Notes under the pieces: generated by a model
Databases searched by the model: none
What the model was told of the DNA's origin: nothing
What the model saw: the letters and a program-made list of their open reading frames with translations, nothing else
Shown: in pieces, positions 54,429-62,526 of the stretch
How positions within the stretch are numbered: the stretch's first letter is position 1
Layout: each line of letters opens with the position of its first letter
From: an uncultured Pelagibacteraceae bacterium
Lineage (GTDB): Bacteria > Pseudomonadota > Alphaproteobacteria > Pelagibacterales > Pelagibacteraceae
Assembly: GCA_902630665.1 (NCBI GenBank)
Contig: CACOVP010000004.1
Span: 1 to 64,000, forward strand
Reading direction: 5' to 3'
DNA length: 64,000 bases
Program-made: the position numbers and the translations under genes

Positions 54429-56411
54429 ATGGCAGAAGATAAAAAAAAGATATCTGCAAGATGGTTCCCAAGGCCACCACAAGACTCTCAAAAAAAAAGA
54501 ATTTTTTTATACGATTTCGAAATATCCACTCGTATCGACTCAAAAAAAAGAGAAAATAATGCAAGATCAGTTGAGTTTGAATATGAAGTAAAAATTTTTT
54601 ATTTTGATAAAAAATTTGCAGGAAGTAATGAGCAACGTGCATTAGCAAGAAAACAAAGAGTTGAACAAATTCAATTCGCAAGAAAAAATGCAACATTCAC
54701 TCATGCTTTAAAATCAAATGAAAGAAGCAGTCTTTTTGTTGAAGTTACAAAAAAGTTAAAAGATAGATTTAAAAATGAAAAATTCATTAGAGAATGGGAT
54801 AATGTAATTAATTCATCATTCATTAATCATTTAAACCATATTGAAACTTTAGGTGTTAATGTTGAACAGCTAGAAAACACTAGTGATGAAAAATTTAATT
54901 CTAAGACTCCAAATCAAATTGTAACTGAAATAATAAGAAAAAAAAATTTATCTCCAAAAGAGATTTCTATTAACACTGGTTTAGATGAAGCTACGATTTA
55001 CAGGCACATTCAAAATACTTTATCGGTTAACAGACAAGCTGCAATTAAATACGCTAATTATTTTGGAATGGATCCAAGCGAAATATTATTTAATGACATT
55101 AAAATTCCTTTACAGGGAAAAGTTGATTTTACTTTTAAAGGCAAAGCTTTCGATGTCGACTATCTCAGTGATTTATTTTTAAAAGAATATAAACAACAAG
55201 ATACTTCATCAGCAATGAAAATTTACGAAAAAATTGAAATGATGAAAAAAATACAATTAGCTGAAGAAGAATATTTTCCTGGAAAAGTTCAGGAACAATA
55301 TTACAGTAAGGAAAAATTAACCGATCCATCAAAAAGTTTAGATTACGTAAGTTGTCCAAGAGATATCTATAGACCAGATATTAATGTGATTAGAGTAAAT
55401 TCTTCTGAAAGCCCATTTAACGAAAAGGACCTTTTTTACTATAAAGAAATTAGAGAAGAAAATTTAAAACGTCTCCAACTTTGTATTTTTGAAATTGATA
55501 TTTTTGAATTAGTAAGGAATATAGGAGGTACGAAAAATTTTTCAGAGGTACAAACACAACGTATACTCGGAAAAGAGATTTTTAAGGAAAATGCTAAATC
55601 GACTTTCAAAGAGGGTTTTCAGAAAGCTGTAGAACAAAATAAAAAAATATTAGAACAACTAACCGAATTTTATTCTAAAGCTGGCAGTGTAGGTACAGTA
55701 TATTTAGTTGGTCTGTATGGTAATGCGCAAAATGGAAATTCAACAATTTATACTATAGAAAACAATCTGCTTAAAAGTATATCAGCAGCTACCCAGTCAA
55801 AAAACCCTTTAAAGATATTTATTCAAATGGCTCAATCATCGTTATTAATACAAGAAATAAGACCAAAGAAGATATATCCAGTTGTAGCGATATTAGATAG
55901 TTATGAAACTAGAAAAGATAACGAGCTGAGATCTCAATTATTTAAACAAGGTAATTTGGTCTCAAAAATTTACACTAATAAAGCTATTCAAAGAAGCGAT
56001 CTTAAGAATTTAGAAATGTCAGTTAAAGAGGCCTTATTAAGACGCGAAAAATCAAATAACGACTTTAAATTTAACGAGCTTATTAAAAATATTGAGAGAA
56101 AACAATTACGCACAACTGAAATGTTAAAAAAATTTCGTCCTGACTATACTGACTCCGACGGAAGAATCGTAGAGCTAAAAAATGTAAGAGCCAACGATAC
56201 AAAAATCGAATTTGATAATTTATTACATAAATTTAAGCAAAATCAATTAGAGTTACAAAGAAAATTGGAAAAGAAATCAGAAGCTCAAAAAAGTATAGTA
56301 ATAGAGACAGCTGAAGCTAATAGAGAATACTTAAAAAATCTTGAGGAAAAAATTGAATTCTTAACAGATAAAATTAAAAATTTGGAAACAAAAGATGGAA
56401 AAAACAAATAA
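54429..56411 (+). CDS. 660-aa protein with central helix-turn-helix, unknown
   Basis: No full-length family recognised. Residues 161-220 form a Cro/C1-type helix-turn-helix (LSPKEISINTGLDEATIYRH, then YFGMDPSEILF). Residues about 1-150 are basic, 240-440 mixed alpha/beta, 490-560 contain an IYPVVAILDSYE segment, and 600-655 form a coiled coil. No catalytic motif was found. It overlaps the next gene by 17 bases and lies in an operon with RmuC and an exonuclease, so a DNA-linked role is likely. Confidence 0.75.
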   Translation: MAEDKKKISARWFPRPPQDSQKKRIFLYDFEISTRIDSKKRENNARSVEFEYEVKIFYFDKKFAGSNEQRALARKQRVEQIQFARKNATFTHALKSNERSSLFVEVTKKLKDRFKNEKFIREWDNVINSSFINHLNHIETLGVNVEQLENTSDEKFNSKTPNQIVTEIIRKKNLSPKEISINTGLDEATIYRHIQNTLSVNRQAAIKYANYFGMDPSEILFNDIKIPLQGKVDFTFKGKAFDVDYLSDLFLKEYKQQDTSSAMKIYEKIEMMKKIQLAEEEYFPGKVQEQYYSKEKLTDPSKSLDYVSCPRDIYRPDINVIRVNSSESPFNEKDLFYYKEIREENLKRLQLCIFEIDIFELVRNIGGTKNFSEVQTQRILGKEIFKENAKSTFKEGFQKAVEQNKKILEQLTEFYSKAGSVGTVYLVGLYGNAQNGNSTIYTIENNLLKSISAATQSKNPLKIFIQMAQSSLLIQEIRPKKIYPVVAILDSYETRKDNELRSQLFKQGNLVSKIYTNKAIQRSDLKNLEMSVKEALLRREKSNNDFKFNELIKNIERKQLRTTEMLKKFRPDYTDSDGRIVELKNVRANDTKIEFDNLLHKFKQNQLELQRKLEKKSEAQKSIVIETAEANREYLKNLEEKIEFLTDKIKNLETKDGKNK

Positions 56412-56721
56412 AACGCCATTTAAAAATATAGACAAAATTAAAGAAGATACTTTCTACTGCCCATGCCAACTTGCCAATTATGCTATAAGTCCTAGGACCG
56501 CTGCTAATTGGCGAAAAATTGAAAGAAAAATTAATGGCATAAAACCTGTAGAAGAGTACAAGGACAAGTACCAAATGGTTATAGATGAAAAGAAAAAAAT
56601 GAAAGTTTTTATAGGACCAAAATGGAAAAGAAAGGGCTTAAAAAACATAGTTTATCAAGGGAAAGATATAATTGATTTTACATTAACAAAAGAAAAGGAG
56701 AAAGAGGAAAATGGTGAGTAA
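56395..56721 (+). CDS. Small basic protein of unknown function
   Basis: 108 residues, rich in lysine, with FYCPCQLANYAISPRTAANWRK near the N-terminus (helix-turn-helix-like, with a CxC pair) and a highly charged tail KEKEKEENGE. It overlaps the 660-aa gene by 17 bases and rmuC by 11 bases, so it is translated as part of the operon. No family is recognised; DNA binding is possible. Confidence 0.6.
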   Translation: MEKTNKTPFKNIDKIKEDTFYCPCQLANYAISPRTAANWRKIERKINGIKPVEEYKDKYQMVIDEKKKMKVFIGPKWKRKGLKNIVYQGKDIIDFTLTKEKEKEENGE

Positions 56722-57784
56722 TTTTTTCTTAATAGTGAATATATTAATTTTATTATCATTAATCATAATTGGTGTAATCGGTTTTAAATATTATTTAAGT
56801 TTTAAAAAAGAAAAACTTCTTGAAGAACAGAGAAAAAAAAATGAGGAAGAAAAATTTTCAGAATTTAAGAAAGAAATGACAAGTAAATTTGAAAGTGTAG
56901 CAACATCTTATAATAGCTTTTCTAATAAAATTACTAAAGACATAACTGACTCATTTACTAGGTATGAGGAAAATGTAAAAAATTTTAATGAAAAAGTTCA
57001 AAAAATGGAGCAATCTCAAGAAAATTTGACCAAAATATTTTCCAATGTAAAAAAATTTGGAACTGCAGCTGAGTTTTCGTTAGCATCATTATTAAAAGAT
57101 CTTTTGTCACCAAGTCAATATATTCCTAACGCTAGAATCAAACCAGATACTACAGGAACAGTTGAATTTGCTATTAGACTACCAAAGGATGTTTTGGTAG
57201 CGGTTGACTCATTTTTCCCAGTTTCTCAATTAGAAAAAATAAAAGATGCTGATGAATTAAAAGATAAAAAATTATCTGCAGATGCAAGAAGAAAACTTGC
57301 TTCAGCGATTGATACTAAGGCATCGAGTATAAATGAACTTTATATTGATCCTCCAAAGACTGCACCTTTTGGTGTAGTTTATTTGCCAACTGAAAGTTTA
57401 TTTTTTGAAGCATGTAATTATAGAGATCCTAAAACAAAAGAACCATTAATTCATACACTTTACCGAGAATATAATATTAATATTTTAGGCCCAACAACTC
57501 TTTCTGTTTTTCTTCAAACTCTCCATTGGGGTTACGAGTCTGTTCAGATTTCTCAAAAGAGTAAAAAAATCTACGATGATCTTCAAAATTTAAAATTTAA
57601 TTTTGTTAATCATATGAAACTAATTGAGGAAATCTACAGAAACGCGAATCTCACGATGAAAAAAATAGATGAAGCAGGTAAATCTGGAAGGTCAATCACA
57701 AATGTTTTAGCAAACATTGAGGAACCAGATACTATTGAAATTAATCCAGAAACAAATCCAAAGAATTTGAAAGTATTAAAATAA
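56711..57784 (+). CDS. rmuC: RmuC-family DNA recombination protein
   Basis: 357 residues: an N-terminal membrane helix (5-27), a coiled-coil region (30-115), and the RmuC nuclease-like domain with VEFAIRLPKDVLVAVDSFFP, KASSINELYIDPPKTAPFGVVYLPTE and LGPTTLSVFLQTL. RmuC limits rearrangements between short inverted repeats. The stop overlaps the ATG of the exonuclease gene by one base (TAATG). Confidence 0.87.
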   Translation: MVSNFFLIVNILILLSLIIIGVIGFKYYLSFKKEKLLEEQRKKNEEEKFSEFKKEMTSKFESVATSYNSFSNKITKDITDSFTRYEENVKNFNEKVQKMEQSQENLTKIFSNVKKFGTAAEFSLASLLKDLLSPSQYIPNARIKPDTTGTVEFAIRLPKDVLVAVDSFFPVSQLEKIKDADELKDKKLSADARRKLASAIDTKASSINELYIDPPKTAPFGVVYLPTESLFFEACNYRDPKTKEPLIHTLYREYNINILGPTTLSVFLQTLHWGYESVQISQKSKKIYDDLQNLKFNFVNHMKLIEEIYRNANLTMKKIDEAGKSGRSITNVLANIEEPDTIEINPETNPKNLKVLK

Positions 57785-59202
57785 TGGCAAACTTTGTATT
57801 TTACGACTTTGAAACAAGCTCATCTAATAAATATTGGGGTCAAATCATTCAGATAGGTGCTGTTTTAACAAATGATAAATTACAAGAGTTAGATCGTTTT
57901 GAAGCAAGATGTAAATTAAATCCTGGAATTATTCCTGAAGCAATGGCTTTGATTGTTAATCAAACCACCCCAAAGATGCTGCAAAGCGCAAACTTATCTC
58001 ATTATCAAATGATTAGACAATTTGTTGAAACTTTAAAGAGGTGGGGTAAAGCAACCTATATTGGTTTTAATAGTATCGACTTTGACGAGGAGTATTTAAG
58101 GAACACCTTATTTCAAACTTTAGAATATCCTTACTTAACGAGCACTAATGGAAACACAAGAGGGGATCTTTTAAGTTTAGCACGAGCTGCTAATTTTTAT
58201 TATCCAGATACTTTAAAAAATTCAACCAATGCTAAAGGAAACGCTGTATATAAATTAGATCAAATGGCACCTATCAATGGCATCAAACATGATGCGCATC
58301 AAGCCTTAGGAGACTGTATTGCTACTTTAGAAATTGGAAAAATTATTTTAAACAAAGCACCTAACGTTTGGAGAGCTAGTTTAATGACTACAGATAAAAC
58401 TAAAGCTCTCGATTTAATTAAAAATGAATTATATTTTTGCACAGACGAGTTTTATTACGGAAAGAGCGTCGCTTTTTGTGAGACTTTTGTTTGTGAACAC
58501 CCAATTTATAAATGGGCTAAGTGTTTTGACCTAAAGCATGACCCAGATATTTATCTAAAAATGAGTGTTCAAGATCTTAAAGAGGCCATGGGTAAAAAAC
58601 CAAAATTTATAAGAACGATCAGACACAATAAACATCCTGTGATCATGAACCCATCATATGCGATGAACCTAGATGAATATAAAATACTTGGACCTGAAAA
58701 ATTAAGAGAAAGAGCCAACAAAATTAAAAATAATAAAGAATTTTCAGAGAAAGTAGCGATTGTTTTAAGAGAAGAGATTGAAGAGAAGGAGCAAACTAAA
58801 TCTCAAGAAGACATACCAGTTGAGGAAAGTATTTATAAAAAATTCACTCCTACAGAAGACAATAAATTAATGAATAATTTTCATGAGATTGAATGGGAAA
58901 AAAAATTTGGTACTCTTGATAAGTTTCAAGACGAAAGACTAAAATACTTTGGTCATAAGTTATTATATAGAGAGAAACCTGAATTGTTACCTAAAGAACT
59001 ATATAATGAAATTCATAAAGATGTTGCATTAAAACTTTTAAGTAAAAATTCAGAAAAATGGAATACGATTCCAAAAACTTATGCAGAAATTGATACATTG
59101 AGAGTAAAATTTGAAAAACAAGGTAACAAAGAAAATCTGACTTTTCTTGATGATATTAACGTATACGTTGAAGATTTAGAAAAAAAATACTCAAGTGTGT
59201 AG
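57784..59202 (+). CDS. Exonuclease I-like (SbcB) DnaQ-fold nuclease
   Basis: 472 residues. The exonuclease motifs are D8 and E10 in FYDFETSS, IGFNSIDFDEEYLRN, and the H-x4-D pair H172/D177 in HDAHQALGD. It aligns along its length with E. coli exonuclease I, a 3'-5' single-strand DNA exonuclease (PEAMALIVNQTTP corresponds to the ITGITPQ region). It ends 34 bases before trxA. A role in trimming DNA ends or removing tails during repair fits its neighbours. Confidence 0.85.
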   Translation: MANFVFYDFETSSSNKYWGQIIQIGAVLTNDKLQELDRFEARCKLNPGIIPEAMALIVNQTTPKMLQSANLSHYQMIRQFVETLKRWGKATYIGFNSIDFDEEYLRNTLFQTLEYPYLTSTNGNTRGDLLSLARAANFYYPDTLKNSTNAKGNAVYKLDQMAPINGIKHDAHQALGDCIATLEIGKIILNKAPNVWRASLMTTDKTKALDLIKNELYFCTDEFYYGKSVAFCETFVCEHPIYKWAKCFDLKHDPDIYLKMSVQDLKEAMGKKPKFIRTIRHNKHPVIMNPSYAMNLDEYKILGPEKLRERANKIKNNKEFSEKVAIVLREEIEEKEQTKSQEDIPVEESIYKKFTPTEDNKLMNNFHEIEWEKKFGTLDKFQDERLKYFGHKLLYREKPELLPKELYNEIHKDVALKLLSKNSEKWNTIPKTYAEIDTLRVKFEKQGNKENLTFLDDINVYVEDLEKKYSSV

Positions 59203-59230
59203 TTGACAATAATTCAAAAATATTTATTTA
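59203..59230 (+). promoter_or_regulatory. Promoter of trxA
   Basis: TTGACA (59203-59208) starts directly after the exonuclease stop codon; a 16-base spacer leads to TATTTA (59225-59230). The predicted transcription start, about 7 bases on, is the A of the trxA ATG at 59237, so the mRNA may be leaderless. Confidence 0.5.
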
Positions 59231-59236
59231 GACTGT

Positions 59237-59554
59237 ATGGCATTCAAAGACTCCACAGACGAAAAATTTAGCGATCAAATAGGCGGTAGCAAACTTTCAC
59301 TAATCCAATTTTCAGCCTCTTGGTGTGGACCCTGTCAGCAACTTAAACCGATAGTAGAGAAAATTTCAAATGATATGTCAGATAAAATAGATTGCTATTA
59401 TCATGATATTGAAAGTCAACCTAATGAGCCAACTAAGTATTCAGTGAGAGGTGTGCCAACAATTCTTTTATTTAAAGAAGGAAAACTTTTAGGGACTAAA
59501 GTTGGTGCTTCAAGTGAAAAAGACATGCTTGAATTTATTAAACCTCATATTTAA
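59237..59554 (+). CDS. trxA: Thioredoxin
   Basis: Small redox protein with the active site ASWCGPCQQLKP and the cis-proline region RGVPTILLF. 105 residues, the standard size. It lies beside the SbcB-like gene on the 5' side and ends 4 bases into the convergent folC. In many alphaproteobacteria trxA follows addA. Confidence 0.96.
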   Translation: MAFKDSTDEKFSDQIGGSKLSLIQFSASWCGPCQQLKPIVEKISNDMSDKIDCYYHDIESQPNEPTKYSVRGVPTILLFKEGKLLGTKVGASSEKDMLEFIKPHI

Positions 59555-60807
59555 TTTTTATTTAAAATATTTCCACAGTTATAAAGACTACCAAAACAGA
59601 CAATTAATTTTTTTTCTTTACTACTTATTTTTTTTAATGCTTCTGTAAAATTACTACTTTTTTCAGCTTTGAATTTATTTTTTATTGCAATTTTATAAAG
59701 CTTATTTACTGAGACTGAGTTAATTTCATTTTCAATAGGCATTATAACAATTTTTTTAAAAACTCCTTTAAGCTGCTTAATAAATAAATCTGGTTCTTTA
59801 TTCTTAGTCATAGCCCAAATTCCATATTTAGGAATTTTTATATTTTTTAAATATGCTACTAAATTTTGTGCATCAGCAGTAGCATGTGCGCCATCAATCA
59901 TGATAATTTCATTTTTGTGCAGTCTATTTTTAATTTTTCCTTTATTAAGGTATTGAAATCGACCCTCAAAAGAAAGCAAAGGTAAAGTCTTTTGGATAGT
60001 TTTCTTATCTATTTTGAGATCAAGTGCTACTTTTATAGCAAGGCAAACATTTTCAAACATTCCTTTAGAATAAACATTTTTAGTATTAAGTTTAATTTTG
60101 CATTTTCTATCTTGATAGTAATACTGGTTACCCTTTTTAGTAAGTTTCCAATTGTTTGGATATATAATTTTACTTTTATTATTTTTTAAGTGGGTCTTTA
60201 TTTTTCTTAAAACATTTGGTGACTGTTTACCTACGTAAACATTTGTAAAATTACTTAGGAAGCCAACATCTTCTTTAATAACCTCGTCCAACGTTTTTTT
60301 CTTCAAAAAATTTAAGTGTTGCTTATTTATATTTGTACAAATTTGTATTATTGGAAAGTCGTGTACGTTATTTGAGTCGAGTCTCCATAAGGCTCCAGTT
60401 TCCTGTATATTATAATCAGTACTTAGTTTGGAAGCATTCAAAATAAACACCAGAGTAAGACACTCATACACTGTTAGTGGAATTTTTAATTTTTCAATTT
60501 GATTAATAGTTTTTTTTATTTCTTTATAAGAAAGATAGCTATTTCCCATATAGAATCTTTCCCTAATATCTTTAAGTGATGGAGAAATATGCATTGTGGT
60601 AGTTTGACCATTTGCTTCTATAAATGATTTTAATGAGTATAAAGTTGTAAATTTTCCTGATTCTCCTAAAACCTGAATAATATTATTAAGTTTTCTCTCA
60701 GGATTTCCTAATAATTTAAGAGCTAGCTTTATTCTTTTAAGTCCAAACTTAACAGATTTATTAAATAACTTATGATTAGCTAGCTGATTGTAGATCAACT
60801 TTGACAT
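59551..60807 (-). CDS. folC: Dihydrofolate/folylpolyglutamate synthase
   Basis: 418-residue Mur-ligase-like enzyme adding glutamate to folates. The opening RIKLALKLLGNPERKLNNIIQV is the standard FolC start, and MIDGAHATADAQ is the second ATP site. The P-loop is GESGKF (48-53) where GTNGKGS is usual, though GxxGK remains. The ATG at 60807 overlaps accD by 32 bases. It is the last gene of the trpF-trpB-trpA-accD-folC run. Confidence 0.9.
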   Translation of the reverse strand: MSKLIYNQLANHKLFNKSVKFGLKRIKLALKLLGNPERKLNNIIQVLGESGKFTTLYSLKSFIEANGQTTTMHISPSLKDIRERFYMGNSYLSYKEIKKTINQIEKLKIPLTVYECLTLVFILNASKLSTDYNIQETGALWRLDSNNVHDFPIIQICTNINKQHLNFLKKKTLDEVIKEDVGFLSNFTNVYVGKQSPNVLRKIKTHLKNNKSKIIYPNNWKLTKKGNQYYYQDRKCKIKLNTKNVYSKGMFENVCLAIKVALDLKIDKKTIQKTLPLLSFEGRFQYLNKGKIKNRLHKNEIIMIDGAHATADAQNLVAYLKNIKIPKYGIWAMTKNKEPDLFIKQLKGVFKKIVIMPIENEINSVSVNKLYKIAIKNKFKAEKSSNFTEALKKISSKEKKLIVCFGSLYNCGNILNKN

Positions 60808-61729
60808 TAGACGTTGACTCAGCCTTTGCTTCTATTTCGGATTTTTTAAGAAGGACTCTTATTAAGTTTGTTATCTTCTCTCTAATTTCCATTCTTGACT
60901 CGAAAGCACCATCAATCATTCCATGCTCTACTATGCTTGATGCTTGACCAAAATCTTGAGGCAGTTCGTGACCTTTATTAACAGATGCTGAAACTCTCTT
61001 TCCGGCGAACAATAAATTTTCACTTTTTGGGTATTCAGCAAATATAAAGTCATTTCCATAAACATTACAAAAAGTTCCACCAGTAATTTTAGAACCACAA
61101 ATCCCAATAGTTACTATTCCTGCTTTTTTCAACATTTTCATAGCCATCATTTGAACAGGCATATTTTTTAAAGAATTTAAATTTCCAGTAACAGCCATTC
61201 CTCCGCTTTGGTAGAATGATACTACTGCATCAACTTTCTCATCTAACGCTTTTTGGATACCTGCTAATAAATGTTCACCCTCTCTTTGAGTTAACGCTGC
61301 ACCTCCGTGTTGAAAATTATAACCAAATGCAATTATTCTTAATCCATTTACAGTTCCTTTAGCTGCAAGTATAGCACTTTGTTGGCCGGTTTTGTTTTTG
61401 TAAGCATTATATTTGTCAATAAATTTTTTGTCTCCAATTTTAAAATTTAGAGGATCTGGATCTGCCCACTCAGGACATTCAATTAACTCGTATTCACCGT
61501 CATCAAAAAACATTTCTGAAAATCTCGTTTTTGGGTCTAAATCAAAATGGTGAGTACATTTACAAACATTAAAATTCTTTTTTAAATCTTCCTTTAAAAG
61601 CATTTGATTACAACCTGGACAATTGATCCACATGCTATCAGCCTGATCTTCTCTAGATGGCCTTTTTCTTTTAAAAGTTTCTTTTACCCTTTCTACAAAA
61701 CTTTTTTTTAAATTTTTGATCCAGTTCAT
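60776..61729 (-). CDS. accD: Acetyl-CoA carboxylase carboxyltransferase subunit beta
   Basis: First step of fatty-acid synthesis (with AccA). The zinc ribbon has WINCPGCNQMLLKEDL and CKC; the carboxyltransferase core has DALRFRDSKKYKDR-like missing in part but FSFMGGSMG-like replaced by VVSFYQSGGMAV and GICGSKITGGTF. 317 residues. Its start overlaps the trpA stop by 4 bases (ATGA). Confidence 0.92.
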   Translation of the reverse strand: MNWIKNLKKSFVERVKETFKRKRPSREDQADSMWINCPGCNQMLLKEDLKKNFNVCKCTHHFDLDPKTRFSEMFFDDGEYELIECPEWADPDPLNFKIGDKKFIDKYNAYKNKTGQQSAILAAKGTVNGLRIIAFGYNFQHGGAALTQREGEHLLAGIQKALDEKVDAVVSFYQSGGMAVTGNLNSLKNMPVQMMAMKMLKKAGIVTIGICGSKITGGTFCNVYGNDFIFAEYPKSENLLFAGKRVSASVNKGHELPQDFGQASSIVEHGMIDGAFESRMEIREKITNLIRVLLKKSEIEAKAESTSNVKVDLQSAS

Positions 61730-62526
61730 AAAATTTTATTTTTTAGATTGTACACAACTTTATCTAACTTTGTGACAGGATTTTGTCTCATTTTGAGTGA
61801 ATTAGTAATAGTTTTACACAACAAACTGCCTACAACTAGGCCATCTGCAGATTTAAGAGATTTTATAGTCTTTTCAGTGATTCCAAAACCAATAACTAAG
61901 TTTTTCCTAGAGTTTATTCTTTTAATTTTTTTGTAGTTTTCTAAAATTCTTCTTGGAGACACTTTTAGTTTACCCCCAGTAGTTGAAAGCATCGATATAT
62001 AATAAACCATATCATGTGAGTCTCTCACAATTTTCCTCATTCTATCCTTTGTGGTTGTAGGTGCTAAAAGTTGAATAAAATTTATTGATTTATTTTTACA
62101 TTTTTTTGCAAAATCCTTGTTTTCTGGCCATGGCAAATCTACACAAATAATTCCAGAGACACCTGATTTTTTACAATCTTTTAAGAATTTATTTTCACCA
62201 TACTGATAAATCATATTGTAGTAGCCCATTAAAATTACTGGTTTGTTTTTGTAGTTTTTTTTAAATTTGTTAACTATTTGAAATGAGTCCCGCATTTTAA
62301 AACCATTTTTAATTGCTCTATTTGAGCTAGTTTGAATTTGTCCACCATCTCCTACAGGTGTTGAATGTGGAAAACCTAATTCAATAATATCAGCATATTT
62401 TGCAATCGAATTTATAATTTGGAGACTCTTTTTTTTATTAGGATCTGAAGCAACAGTATAAGTTAATAAGGCTGGTCTATTCTCTCTTTTACAATTTTCA
62501 AAAGTTAATTGAATTTCAGATTTCAT
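61726..62526 (-). CDS. trpA: Tryptophan synthase alpha subunit
   Basis: Makes indole from indole-3-glycerol phosphate. The catalytic E49 (IIELGFP) and D60 (GDGG) are present at the standard spacing. The usual FSDPLADG reads HSTPVGDG, so this stretch is divergent. 266 residues with IMGYYN-like LMGYYNMIYQYG and VGFGI-like VIGFGIT. It is coupled to trpB (ATGA overlap). Confidence 0.92.
   Translation of the reverse strand: MKSEIQLTFENCKRENRPALLTYTVASDPNKKKSLQIINSIAKYADIIELGFPHSTPVGDGGQIQTSSNRAIKNGFKMRDSFQIVNKFKKNYKNKPVILMGYYNMIYQYGENKFLKDCKKSGVSGIICVDLPWPENKDFAKKCKNKSINFIQLLAPTTTKDRMRKIVRDSHDMVYYISMLSTTGGKLKVSPRRILENYKKIKRINSRKNLVIGFGITEKTIKSLKSADGLVVGSLLCKTITNSLKMRQNPVTKLDKVVYNLKNKIL

Noticed and set aside
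54424-54696. Reverse frame of 90 codons, phenylalanine-rich
   Set aside because: Antisense to the 660-aa gene; composition reflects A-rich coding on the other strand.
49675-59202. Prophage, transposon or integrative element
   Set aside because: No integrase, transposase, structural phage genes, tRNA edge or flanking direct repeats were seen; base composition resembles neighbours.
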